Origin: CALBPI01 sp963922335 | GTDB lineage: Bacteria; Pseudomonadota; Gammaproteobacteria; Steroidobacterales; Woeseiaceae | Length of the DNA stretch: 64,000 nucleotides | Reading direction: 5' to 3' | Assembly: GCA_963922335.1 (NCBI GenBank) | Contig: CAWUIB010000001.1 | Location: 434,001 to 498,000 of the forward strand | Shown: positions 27,121-35,894 of the stretch, piece by piece | How positions within the stretch are numbered: position 1 is the stretch's first letter | How the letters are laid out: each line of letters starts with the position of its first letter | Program-made: the position numbers and the translations under genes | Notes under the pieces: model-generated | The model's database searches: none | What the model saw: only the letters and a program-made list of their open reading frames with translations | What the model was told of the DNA's origin: nothing

Positions 27121-27946
27121 CGTCCCGGTCGCGAAACTGACGCTCAGCCAGTTCGCGTCGTTCCTGTGCTTCCAGGCAAAGCGTTGCGACAGGTCGCGCC
27201 TCGAGTCGCTTCAGCCCGATTTCTTCGCCGGTCTCGTCGCAATAACCGTAGGTGCCCTCGTCGATTCGGGTGAGCGCCGAGCTGATTTTTCTCAACAGCT
27301 TTCGCTCACGATCGCGCGTACGAAGCTCAAGGCCAAACTCGGACTCTTGCGTGGCTCGATCATTCGGGTCGGGGAAGTTCGCGGCTTCGTCCTGCATGTG
27401 GTTCACAGTGCGATCCACCTCTTCCATGAGCTCGCGCTTCCAGGCGGACAGGATCTCGCGGAAGTGCTCGAGCTGCTCGTCGCTCATGTATTCCTCACCG
27501 CGCTTCGGCTGGTAAGGGGCGATGCCGTGGATTGGGCCAGAGACGATGTCCGCACGAGAGCGTTTGGGCGCGGTCGCTTTCTTGGTCGGTGCTTTCTTGG
27601 CCGCAGGCCGTTTCGTCGGCGCTTTCTTCGCAGGGGCCTTTTTCGCTACTGGCTTTTTGCTCGTAGCTTTCTTCGCGGGCGCCTTCTTGGCGGCTGCCTT
27701 CTTGGCGGCTGCCTTCTTGGTGGTCGCCTTCTTCGACGTAGCCTTTTTAGCAGGCGCTTTTTTCGTCGCTGCCTTCTTCACCGTCCTTTTGGTCGCCGTT
27801 TTTTTGGCGGCCGTCTTCTTAGCCACCTTCTTCTTGACTACCTTTTTCGTGACCTTCTTTTTCGCGGGGGCGCGTTTGGCCGCGACCTTCTTGGTCGTGG
27901 TCTTCTTCTTAGCTGTTGTTTTAGCAGACTTTTTCTTAGTCGCCAT
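27107..27946 (-). CDS. dksA: DksA-type RNA polymerase-binding regulator with Lys/Ala-rich tail
   Basis: Acts in the RNA polymerase secondary channel with ppGpp. From about residue 135 the protein closely follows E. coli DksA: EPYQ-like APYQPKRGEEYM, coiled-coil tip DPNDRATQ (DxxDxA) and RDRERKLLRKI. Two differences stand out. A tail of about 130 residues rich in Lys, Ala and Thr, like histone H1 or AlgP, is added at the N-terminus. The zinc finger is reduced to C236-x2-T239-x17-C257-x2-A260 in place of four Cys, the pattern reported for zinc-independent DksA2 of Pseudomonas aeruginosa. GGAGG precedes the ATG. First gene of the leftward operon with gluQ, phaR and yheT. Confidence 0.93.
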   Translation of the reverse strand: MATKKKSAKTTAKKKTTTKKVAAKRAPAKKKVTKKVVKKKVAKKTAAKKTATKRTVKKAATKKAPAKKATSKKATTKKAAAKKAAAKKAPAKKATSKKPVAKKAPAKKAPTKRPAAKKAPTKKATAPKRSRADIVSGPIHGIAPYQPKRGEEYMSDEQLEHFREILSAWKRELMEEVDRTVNHMQDEAANFPDPNDRATQESEFGLELRTRDRERKLLRKISSALTRIDEGTYGYCDETGEEIGLKRLEARPVATLCLEAQERRELAERQFRDRDDRYR

Positions 27947-27985
27947 CAGGAACCTCCGCGGTTGGTATCCATTTCGAGCGCCGCG

Positions 27986-27991
27986 ATTATA
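27986..27991 (-). promoter_or_regulatory. -10 box of the dksA operon promoter
   Basis: A perfect TATAAT on the minus strand, followed by the GC-rich discriminator CGCGGCG, lies about 40 bases before the dksA ATG. No good -35 hexamer stands at the usual distance. Such discriminators are typical of promoters controlled by ppGpp and DksA, so autoregulation is a reasonable inference. Confidence 0.5.
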
Positions 27992-28033
27992 CAGGTTATG
28001 TTCGACAAGGGAAGCGAGCGAAATTCACGGTTT

Positions 28034-28474
28034 TTACAGGCTCTGTGAGCCATTTGCCGCCGCAGCAAGATGAACCGGGCTGTTGCCTTCCCAGCCTTCC
28101 TTGCGATGTTCAACAACCACATTGGTGTAGACGCCACCCCGAACATTAAAGTCTGTGGTTACCCGCATGAAGCGTGGGTCGAGCGCCGCCACCAGGTCGT
28201 CGAGCATCTTGGCGGTCACCGCCTCGTGGAATGCACCTTCTTCGCGGTATGACCAAAAATAGAGTTTCAGCGATTTCAGCTCAACGCACCGCTCATCCGG
28301 AATGTACTCGATATAGATAGTCGCAAAGTCTGGTTGATCGGTTTTCGGGCACAAACAGGTGAATTCGGGTGTATGAATCCGAATGACAATGTCACGGTCA
28401 GGGTTGGGGTTGCTGAAGGTCTCCAGGTCTCTCGATGGTCCCGGGCGGGGCGTTTTGACGATCTCGTCGGTCAT
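28034..28474 (-). CDS. queF: NADPH-dependent 7-cyano-7-deazaguanine reductase QueF
   Basis: Reduces preQ0 to preQ1 in queuosine synthesis. I start at 28474, where GGAG lies nine bases upstream and the product begins MTDEIVKTPRPGPSRDLETF; this gives 146 residues, the short unimodular type. The catalytic Cys region FTCLCPKTDQPDFATIYIEY and the NADPH-binding ELKSLKLY motif are present. It shares the queuosine theme with gluQ nearby. It is divergent from smc. Confidence 0.95.
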   Translation of the reverse strand: MTDEIVKTPRPGPSRDLETFSNPNPDRDIVIRIHTPEFTCLCPKTDQPDFATIYIEYIPDERCVELKSLKLYFWSYREEGAFHEAVTAKMLDDLVAALDPRFMRVTTDFNVRGGVYTNVVVEHRKEGWEGNSPVHLAAAANGSQSL

Positions 28475-28527
28475 CCAATTCTGCTCCATGAGGGTGCCGT
28501 CGCGCTCTCGCGACAAGCGTCGTTTTG

Positions 28528-28545
28528 GTAAACGATTTAGTTTAC
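28528..28545. promoter_or_regulatory. 18-bp palindrome between queF and smc
   Basis: GTAAAC-gattta-GTTTAC, a perfect 6-bp inverted repeat, lies in the divergent queF-smc region. It could be an operator; no known regulator site is recognised. Confidence 0.35.
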
Positions 28546-28602
28546 AGTAGCGGGCTGTCGAGCGCCGCCCATGGCGCCAGAGAATATGGCCGACGGATCA
28601 GA

Positions 28603-31600
28603 ATGCGCCTCACCAAGATCAAGCTAGCCGGGTTCAAGTCTTTTGTAGAACCCACCACCATTGAATTTCCCAGCAACCTGGTTGGCGTTGTCGGGCCCAA
28701 CGGTTGTGGTAAATCGAATGTCATCGATGCAGTGCGTTGGGTGATGGGCGAGAGCTCAGCCAGCAGGTTGCGTGGCGATTCCATCACGGACGTGATTTTC
28801 AATGGCTCGAGTGCACGTAAACCGGTCGGTACAGCATCCATCGAGTTGCTGTTCGACAACTCCGACAGCACGGTCGGCGGGCAGTACGCCAGCTACAACG
28901 AGATTTCGATTCGCAGAACCGTGTCTCGCGATGCGATTTCCACGTACTACCTGAACGGTACCAAGTGCCGTCGCAAAGACATCACGCAGATTTTTCTCGG
29001 CACCGGACTCGGGCCTCGTTCCTACTCGATTGTCGAGCAGGGCATGATCTCGCGCCTGATCGAAGCCAAGCCCGAGGAGATGCGAGTCTTCATCGAGGAA
29101 GCGGCAGGTATTTCAAAGTACAAAGAGCGGCGTCGCGAGACAGAGAATCGCATCAAACACACGCGCGAGAACCTGGAACGTCTCACCGATCTGTTGGAAG
29201 AGGTTGAGGCGCAGCTTCGACGGCTTGGGCGACAGGCCAAAGCGGCGGAGCGCTACAAGTCTTTGAAGGCTGATGAACGGCGCACGCAAGCGGAGCTTCT
29301 GGCGCTGCGACTGGGTGAGCTTGAGGCCATCGCGGGTGAGCAGGAGCGTGCGCTCGCCGAGCGTGAGAACGCCGTGCAAGCTGCAATCGCTGATCAACGT
29401 AAGTCGGAAGCAGCGATCGCAGAAACGCGCGAGCGCCTCACCGAAACCACTGAAGTATTCAACGACGCCCAAGCCGCTTTCTATAAAGTGGGTGGGGAAA
29501 TCGCTCGCCTCGAGCAATCCATTGAACACAATCGTCAGACAAGCGACCGTCGCGCGGCTGATCTGGAGCAGGCGGAGAGTGGCGTATCCGAGATACTGGC
29601 TCACATTGAGCAAGACTCATCGGCGCTTCAGCAACTGAACCTCACGCTCGATCAACTTGCGCCAGACCTTGAGAGTTCAAAAAAGCAAGCCGAGGCATCG
29701 GCCCAATCTCTGCAACGTGCGGAAGCGGCGATGACCGAATGGCAGGAGGGCTGGGATGCGTTTAACGGTCGAGCGAGCGCTGCGGAGCGGGCGACGCAGG
29801 TCGAACAGGCCAGAGTCGAGCAGTATGAGAATCAGATCGAGCGTCTGAATCGCCGACGCGATGTTGTTTCCGAGCAGAAGGAAGCGTTGCCTGTCGCAGC
29901 TTTGCGCGATGAAGCAGTGCGGCTTGCCGGTGTTGCTCGTGAACGTCAGGCGAGCGCCGAGCAAAGCGATGCTGCGTTGAAGAGCGTCGAGGAATCAGTG
30001 AGAAAAGGTGCGTCGGATATCGAGGCGCTTCGGAAACAACTGGACGAGATCCGCTCCACCATGTCGGAGCAGCAAGGACGAGCAGCCTCGCTGGAGGCGT
30101 TGCAACAAGCCGCACTCGAGTATTCTGAACAAGGCGTGGGTGAGTGGCTTTCGGAACATGCCTTGGCCGATGCGCAGCGAGTCGCTCAACGGCTGCGCGT
30201 CAAGGGCGGGTGGGAGCGCGCTGTCGAAACCGTGCTCGGAAGCTGGTTGCAAAGTGTTTGTGTTGATGACGCGAGCAAGCTCGTTAGTGAACTCACTCAA
30301 CTGAATGCGAGCTTGACTCTGGTCTCGTCGACAGGCGTTAGCGCGTCGTCCGGAGAAGGCTCTCTGTTGGCTCAGGTCGATCAGGCACCGCCGGCTGTGG
30401 CTGACGTTCTGTCTCAGGTCAGGTGTGCTCAAAACGCGGCCGACGCGCTCGCAATGCGCGCGCGTTTGTCGGCGAGCGAGTCGGTCATTACACCCGATGG
30501 ATTGTGGCTCGGACCGCAGTGGGTGCGCGTATCGACAGCCGACGACCCGGCTAGCGGCACGCTCGGTCGCGAACAGGAACTTCGAGACCTTCGGCACACC
30601 TTGAGCGCACTCCAGGATGAACAGTCTTCTTTGGACAGTCGACTGGTTGCGGCACGCGAGCAGATCGGCACGTTGGAGCAACAGGGGGTCGCTGCACGCG
30701 AGGCTGCCTCCGAAGGCGCTAAGGCGGCTGCTCAAGCGGTAGCCGCTGCCGGCACAGCTGATGAGCGGGTCAAGGAAGCGGCCCAGCGGCTTGAGAAAAT
30801 TGACAGTGAGCTCGCCGAAATATCGGGCGAAGTCCAGCGCGTCGAAGAGGCGATCGGCAACAGCAAGCAATCGCTCGCCGAAAATCGAGCGTTGCTCGAG
30901 GGTGTCGGCGAAGAGCGCGCGAAGCTGCAGTCTCAGCGCGATCAGCTGCGCTCAGATCTAGAACAGGCGCGGGGCCGTTCGGCGCAAGATCGCGAGGCGG
31001 CACAAGCGCTGGCCTTGCGGTACGAGTCGAGGCGAAGTTCCCGCGAGTCGGCTGAGCAGAGCCTGCAGCGCATGCAAACTCAGCTCTCTCAGTTCCAGCA
31101 GCGAAAAGAGCAACTGCAGCAGGAAATCCAGAGTGCGTTGGCACCTCTGGAGGGCATGGAGCAGTCGCTGAGCACACTTTTGGAGCAGCGCATTACGGCC
31201 GAGCAAGCGCTTGGGAAGTCCCGTGAACATGTCGAGAACGCGGAGTCTCAGCTGCGCAATCTTGAGCAAGATCGCAGTGACCATGAGGCGAGCGTTGTCG
31301 CGGCGCGCGATGCGCTCAGCGAAATGCGCGTGAATCAGCAGGAGAATAAGGTCCGTCTCGAAGGCATTAATGAGCAGTTCAATGAACTGCAGTTCAGTCT
31401 TGAGGAAATTCGGGCTGAGCTGGATGAATCGGCGAATACAGAATCATGGTCAGAAAAGCTCTCGACCATTGGTCGCAAGATCGATCGACTCGGTCCGATT
31501 AACCTCGCCGCCATCGATGAGCAAAGAGAACAGCAGGAGCGGAAAGAGTATCTGGACGCTCAGCTTGCCGATTTGAACTCGGCGTTGACGACGCTGGAAA

Positions 31601-32103
31601 ACGCCATTCGTAAGATTGATCGGGAAACGCGCAATCGGTTCAAAGAAACCTATGACCGGATCAACAGCGGGTTCCAGAGACTCTTTCCTCAGTTGTTTGG
31701 CGGCGGGCAGGCGTATCTCGAACTGACAGGCGATGATCTGTTGGCAGCTGGCGTGACCGTGATGGCCCGACCGCCGGGCAAGAGAAACAGCACAATTCAC
31801 CTGTTATCGGGTGGAGAGAAAGCCCTGACTGCAGTGGCGTTAGTGTTCGCGATCTTCGAGCTGAACCCGGCACCGTTTTGCATGCTCGATGAGGTTGATG
31901 CACCGCTCGATGATGCCAACGTCGGACGTTTTTGCCAGATCGTGAAAGCTATGTCGGAGACTGTGCAGTTTGTCTTTATTTCGCACAACAAGGCGACAAT
32001 GGAGATGGCGCAGCAGCTGATGGGCGTGACGATGAACGAGCCCGGTGTGTCTCGCCTGGTCGCCGTAGACTTGGACGAGGCCGTCAAGATGGCGACCGCC
32101 TAG
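28603..32103 (+). CDS. smc: Chromosome partition protein Smc
   Basis: ATPase core of the Smc-ScpAB condensin. Starting at ATG 28603 the protein is 1166 residues and begins MRLTKIKLAGFKSF as relatives do; in-frame codons upstream add an atypical leader. Walker A GPNGCGKSN at 31-39, coiled-coil arms around a central hinge (about 500-660), the signature LLSGGEKALTAVAL and Walker B FCMLDEVDAPLDD near the C-terminus are all intact. Its partners scpA and scpB are encoded about 9 kb downstream. Confidence 0.97.
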   Translation: MRLTKIKLAGFKSFVEPTTIEFPSNLVGVVGPNGCGKSNVIDAVRWVMGESSASRLRGDSITDVIFNGSSARKPVGTASIELLFDNSDSTVGGQYASYNEISIRRTVSRDAISTYYLNGTKCRRKDITQIFLGTGLGPRSYSIVEQGMISRLIEAKPEEMRVFIEEAAGISKYKERRRETENRIKHTRENLERLTDLLEEVEAQLRRLGRQAKAAERYKSLKADERRTQAELLALRLGELEAIAGEQERALAERENAVQAAIADQRKSEAAIAETRERLTETTEVFNDAQAAFYKVGGEIARLEQSIEHNRQTSDRRAADLEQAESGVSEILAHIEQDSSALQQLNLTLDQLAPDLESSKKQAEASAQSLQRAEAAMTEWQEGWDAFNGRASAAERATQVEQARVEQYENQIERLNRRRDVVSEQKEALPVAALRDEAVRLAGVARERQASAEQSDAALKSVEESVRKGASDIEALRKQLDEIRSTMSEQQGRAASLEALQQAALEYSEQGVGEWLSEHALADAQRVAQRLRVKGGWERAVETVLGSWLQSVCVDDASKLVSELTQLNASLTLVSSTGVSASSGEGSLLAQVDQAPPAVADVLSQVRCAQNAADALAMRARLSASESVITPDGLWLGPQWVRVSTADDPASGTLGREQELRDLRHTLSALQDEQSSLDSRLVAAREQIGTLEQQGVAAREAASEGAKAAAQAVAAAGTADERVKEAAQRLEKIDSELAEISGEVQRVEEAIGNSKQSLAENRALLEGVGEERAKLQSQRDQLRSDLEQARGRSAQDREAAQALALRYESRRSSRESAEQSLQRMQTQLSQFQQRKEQLQQEIQSALAPLEGMEQSLSTLLEQRITAEQALGKSREHVENAESQLRNLEQDRSDHEASVVAARDALSEMRVNQQENKVRLEGINEQFNELQFSLEEIRAELDESANTESWSEKLSTIGRKIDRLGPINLAAIDEQREQQERKEYLDAQLADLNSALTTLENAIRKIDRETRNRFKETYDRINSGFQRLFPQLFGGGQAYLELTGDDLLAAGVTVMARPPGKRNSTIHLLSGGEKALTAVALVFAIFELNPAPFCMLDEVDAPLDDANVGRFCQIVKAMSETVQFVFISHNKATMEMAQQLMGVTMNEPGVSRLVAVDLDEAVKMATA

Positions 32104-32113
32104 GTTTGCAGCC

Positions 32114-32818
32114 GTGGATGAGCTGCGACTTGCGCTTCTAGTTGTCGGGGTCGTCGTGGTTGCGGCGGTGTACCTCACGACGCGTCGCAAAGACGCAGCA
32201 GAGCTGCAAAATTCCGCGCCGGATACTCGAATCGAACCCAGTCTCGATGGCGCCGATGTCTCGGAAGACGCGTCGCCAGAAATGAGTGAGTCAATGCCGA
32301 GTTTTTCTGCCGAGACAGAAGACTGGGTTGATGAGGTCGACGCGTCCGAGCCATCAGAAGCAGAAGCGCAGACGCCCTCAGCCGATGTCCCCGAGAAGGT
32401 CATCACGCTCAGAATCGTTGCTCGTAACGGCGGCGACTTTTCCTCCGAGCAGGCAGTGCTTGCCATGCGTGATACTGGGTTGGTCCATGGGCGTTTTGGT
32501 ATTTTCCACAAACTCTTTGAAGATGAGCCGGACGGGGAAACCGTCTTCGCGGCAGCAAATCTTGTGGAGCCCGGCAGCTTCGACTTGAAGAACCTGCGAG
32601 ACCAGCGAATCCCAGGCTTGAGTTTCTTTTTGGTTCGACCTGGACCGGGCCGAGGTGTAGACAGTTACGACAAGATGGTCGAAACCGCTCGTTCGATTGC
32701 GATTGCATTGAGCGGCGAGCTCGTGGACGGCGACGGGAGCACGTTCAGCATCCAGCGTGAGCGGTTCCTGCGCGAGGAGCTGATCCAATACGAGCTTGAG
32801 CACCTCAATCTCTCGTGA
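32114..32818 (+). CDS. zipA: Cell division protein ZipA
   Basis: Inner-membrane anchor for FtsZ at the septum. GTG start; 234 residues: a single N-terminal membrane helix (LALLVVGVVVVAAVYLTT), an acidic Glu/Asp/Ser linker (about 30-95) and a C-terminal FtsZ-binding domain (EKVITLRIVARNGGDFSSEQ onward). It lies 10 bases after smc and overlaps ligA as GTGA. The zipA-ligA order is shared with E. coli. Confidence 0.93.
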   Translation: MDELRLALLVVGVVVVAAVYLTTRRKDAAELQNSAPDTRIEPSLDGADVSEDASPEMSESMPSFSAETEDWVDEVDASEPSEAEAQTPSADVPEKVITLRIVARNGGDFSSEQAVLAMRDTGLVHGRFGIFHKLFEDEPDGETVFAAANLVEPGSFDLKNLRDQRIPGLSFFLVRPGPGRGVDSYDKMVETARSIAIALSGELVDGDGSTFSIQRERFLREELIQYELEHLNLS

Positions 32819-34872
32819 ACACGCCTGTCCCCGATAACATCGAAGCGGCGAGAGCCGAGGCGGAGGAGCTGCACGAGGCGATCAACGGGCACAATCATCG
32901 CTATTACGTGCTTGATGAACCCTCGATCCCGGATGCCGAATACGATCGTTTGATGCAGCGGCTGCTTGCACTGGAGCAGGCTTACCCGGAGCTCGTATCG
33001 GCGGAGTCACCAACACAGCGCGTTGGGGCCAAACCGATCTCCCAGTTCGCTGAGGTGCGCCACGAGTTGCCGATGTTGTCGCTCGACAATGCCTTTAGCG
33101 ACGAAGACATGGAGAAGTTTTTCGGGCGCCTCGCAGATCGCCTTGAGCTTGAGGCGGGCAGCGAAGGACTTTCGATCAGTGCTGAGCCAAAAATGGATGG
33201 AGCGGCGGTTTCAATCACCTATGAAGAAGGGCGGTTGATTCGTGCGGCAACGCGCGGCGACGGTACGGTTGGCGAAGACATCACCCATAACGTGCGCACG
33301 ATTCAGAGTGTCCCACTCAAGCTGCGTGGCACGGGCTATCCCCGGATTCTCGAAATCAGAGGCGAGGTTTTTATGCCGAAGGCCGGATTTCACGCCTTTA
33401 ATGAAAACGCCGAGGCACGCGGTGAGAAAACGTTTGTAAACCCCCGCAACGCGGCCGCGGGTAGTCTGCGACAGCTAGATCCTAAACTCACTGCAGCCCG
33501 TCCGCTCGATATGTACGGATATGCCGTGGGGCACGTAGAAGGCGGTGTTCTGCCGGACAGTCACTCAGAGATCATGGAGAAGATCCGTGAATGGGGATTT
33601 CCGGTCAATCCTGACGCCAGAACGGTCGCAGGGATCGAGAATTGTAGACAGTATTTTGTTGATCTCGGCGAGCGACGAGATGCGTTGCCATACGAGATCG
33701 ATGGTGTTGTATATAAGGTGGATAAGCTCGCCCTGCAGATAGAATTAGGGCAGGTATCGCGTGCACCGAGATGGGCAATTGCCCGCAAATATCCCGCGCA
33801 GGAGGAACTGACCGTTGTCGAGGGCATCGATTGGCAGGTGGGCCGAACTGGCGCCCTGACGCCGGTCGCGCGGCTTGAACCGGTATTCGTTGGCGGGGTC
33901 ACGGTCAGCAACGCAACGCTGCACAACATTGAGGAGCTCCAACGCAAGGATATTCGCGCCGGAGATACGGTCATAGTGCGGCGCGCTGGCGATGTCATCC
34001 CGGAAGTAGTGAGTTTTGTGCCCGAGCGACGTCCGTCAGACAGCAATCGGACTGAGCTGCCCACCGAGTGCCCGGTTTGCGCGTCGCCCGTACGAAAGAC
34101 AGACGATGAGGCCGTAGCGCGATGCACAGGTGGTCCCGTAATTTGCCGCGCTCAGCGGGTTGAGGCGTTAAAACACTTCGTGTCTCGCAAAGCTTTGGAT
34201 ATCGAAGGTCTCGGCAGCAAGCTGATCGAGCAGTTGGCTGACGATTTGGTGCACAAACCTGGCGATATCTTCCGGTTGGATGCCGAACAGTTGGCGGGGC
34301 TCGACCGAATGGGCAAGAAATCGGCCGAAAACGTCATTTCCAGTATCGAAAAGTCCAAATCCACCACGCTTGGGCGTTTTCTGTTTGGCTTGGGCATTCG
34401 CGAGGTGGGTGAAACTACCGCTCAGAATCTGGCGGCTCATTTTGGCGGTTTAGACCCAATCCGGAACGCCACAGAGCAGGATCTTTTGGCCGTTGAGGAT
34501 GTTGGTGAGGTTGTGGCGGGTCGCATCATCGGGTTTTTCGCCGATCCCGAGTTGAGCGGCGTTGTCGACGATCTGCTGGCAGCGGGTGTCGAGTTTGAGG
34601 CGAACGACGCCAATCAGCTTCCAGTGGGTGAGGTCTTTGCCGGAAAGACTGTCGTGTTGACTGGAACCCTCAGCCAGATGACCCGTTCGGAAGCGGGTGC
34701 ATTGGTGAAGCGTTTGGGCGGCAAGGTTTCAGGGTCAGTATCGGCCAAAACATCGCTTTTGGTCGCTGGCGACAAAGCCGGCTCAAAGTTGCAAAAAGCG
34801 CAAAATCTCGGTGTTGCGGTCTGGAGCGAACAAGACTTCATAGATGCCGTTGGTGATTTTTTGACCACATGA
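32815..34872 (+). CDS. ligA: NAD-dependent DNA ligase LigA
   Basis: Seals nicks in replication and repair. GTG start; 685 residues. Domains in order: Ia NAD-binding with HRYYVLDEP, adenylation domain with nucleophile K126 in PKMDGAAVSI, OB fold, a four-Cys zinc finger (CPVCASPV and RCTGGPVIC), a helix-hairpin-helix region and a C-terminal BRCT domain (GKTVVLTGTLSQMTRSEA). All expected motifs are present. Confidence 0.98.
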   Translation: MNTPVPDNIEAARAEAEELHEAINGHNHRYYVLDEPSIPDAEYDRLMQRLLALEQAYPELVSAESPTQRVGAKPISQFAEVRHELPMLSLDNAFSDEDMEKFFGRLADRLELEAGSEGLSISAEPKMDGAAVSITYEEGRLIRAATRGDGTVGEDITHNVRTIQSVPLKLRGTGYPRILEIRGEVFMPKAGFHAFNENAEARGEKTFVNPRNAAAGSLRQLDPKLTAARPLDMYGYAVGHVEGGVLPDSHSEIMEKIREWGFPVNPDARTVAGIENCRQYFVDLGERRDALPYEIDGVVYKVDKLALQIELGQVSRAPRWAIARKYPAQEELTVVEGIDWQVGRTGALTPVARLEPVFVGGVTVSNATLHNIEELQRKDIRAGDTVIVRRAGDVIPEVVSFVPERRPSDSNRTELPTECPVCASPVRKTDDEAVARCTGGPVICRAQRVEALKHFVSRKALDIEGLGSKLIEQLADDLVHKPGDIFRLDAEQLAGLDRMGKKSAENVISSIEKSKSTTLGRFLFGLGIREVGETTAQNLAAHFGGLDPIRNATEQDLLAVEDVGEVVAGRIIGFFADPELSGVVDDLLAAGVEFEANDANQLPVGEVFAGKTVVLTGTLSQMTRSEAGALVKRLGGKVSGSVSAKTSLLVAGDKAGSKLQKAQNLGVAVWSEQDFIDAVGDFLTT

Positions 34873-35042
34873 GGTGATCCGTCAAGGTGTAAATCCCCCT
34901 GTTTTCAAAGCGAAATATGGTCGAACGGACCAAGGTTCTACTTGAACATTGTGTTGCGCGTTTTTTCCCATGAATTGGGCAGTTATTCCCAACTCTTTGA
35001 TTTTGTTGATATGAAATTTGCGCGTAACCTAGTATCTCGGGC
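34873..35042 (+). promoter_or_regulatory. ligA-DUF6502 intergenic region with a promoter next to the start codon
   Basis: 170 bases, visibly AT-richer than its surroundings. TTGATA (35006-35011) and TAGTAT (35030-35035) with an 18-base spacer place the predicted start site at about 35042, one base before the ATG at 35043. There is no Shine-Dalgarno sequence, so the mRNA may be leaderless. No terminator for ligA is evident. Confidence 0.45.
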
Positions 35043-35894
35043 ATGCGCAGTTCGGCCCAAGAAAAACTTCTACATCTCCTACTCCGTGCACTGAAGCCCT
35101 TGGTTCATCTACTACTCGAATCGGGAATTGGCCATCGAGAGTTTGCGGAGGTTTCGAAGCGCGCCTTCATCGATGTTGCTACCAAGAAATATGGCATTCG
35201 CGGACGCGCAACGAACATCTCGCGGGTCGCGGTAATGACCGGTCTAACCAGGAAAGAAGTAAAGAAAATACGTGACCAGTCAGACGAAGGAGAGCAGGAG
35301 AGTTTTTCGTTTCGTGCAATCCCAGGCGCGGAGGTCCTGCACCATTGGCACGAGGATCCAGATTATACGGACAGTTCAGGTGCGCCAAGACCACTGGAGT
35401 TCTCCGCTGTCAATGACTCGTCATTTTCTAGTCTAGTTAAGAAGTATGCTGGAGATATCCCACCTGGAGCGCTACGAACGGAATTAACACGCAGTGGATC
35501 GGTTAGGTTGGGCGACGATGGGAGACTGCACGCGTTAAAAAGAGACTATCCGATAAGCGAGCAATCGCGTGTTGAGCGCGCACTTGGGAACTTGCTTCCA
35601 GCGATGACGGAAAACATCGCTATGAATTCCATAGCGGGACTGCGGAGCCAGAGACAAGAGGATCGTTGGCCGGAGTATCAGATACAGGTCCTTAATGTGT
35701 CTGCCGGAGAGCTCACCTCCTTGAGGGAGCACTCGCGATCAAGAATGCTGGAGTTTTCGGAATCTCTCGATCGAGATCTCCACCGAATATCGCCGCCTGA
35801 GGCTGCCGGGTCTAGCGCGGATCAGAAGATGGTGATCGTCACTACTATCTATACAGAAGCGGACAACCCGCCTGACAGCAACGGCAGCGTCTAG
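35043..35894 (+). CDS. DUF6502-type protein, paralogue 1
   Basis: Uncharacterised 283-residue protein I recognise as DUF6502. Residues 18-78 look like a helix-turn-helix domain: KPLVHLLLESGIGHREFAEV, then SRVAVMTGLTRKEVKKIRD. A second conserved block follows (VLHHWHEDPDYTDSSGAPRP; FSSLVKKYAGDIPP). The C-terminal 100 residues have no motif I know. The gene 36245-37120 encodes a clear paralogue with the same 12-residue core AVMTGLTRKEVK. A DNA-binding regulator is inference from the N-terminal domain. Codon choice (AGA, ATA) is less biased than in flanking core genes, and no ribosome-binding site precedes the ATG. Confidence 0.75.
   Translation: MRSSAQEKLLHLLLRALKPLVHLLLESGIGHREFAEVSKRAFIDVATKKYGIRGRATNISRVAVMTGLTRKEVKKIRDQSDEGEQESFSFRAIPGAEVLHHWHEDPDYTDSSGAPRPLEFSAVNDSSFSSLVKKYAGDIPPGALRTELTRSGSVRLGDDGRLHALKRDYPISEQSRVERALGNLLPAMTENIAMNSIAGLRSQRQEDRWPEYQIQVLNVSAGELTSLREHSRSRMLEFSESLDRDLHRISPPEAAGSSADQKMVIVTTIYTEADNPPDSNGSV

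Noticed and set aside
27522..28073. Rightward reading rich in Ala/Phe opposite dksA
   Set aside because: Complement of the Lys/Ala-rich DksA tail; low-complexity shadow without initiation signals.
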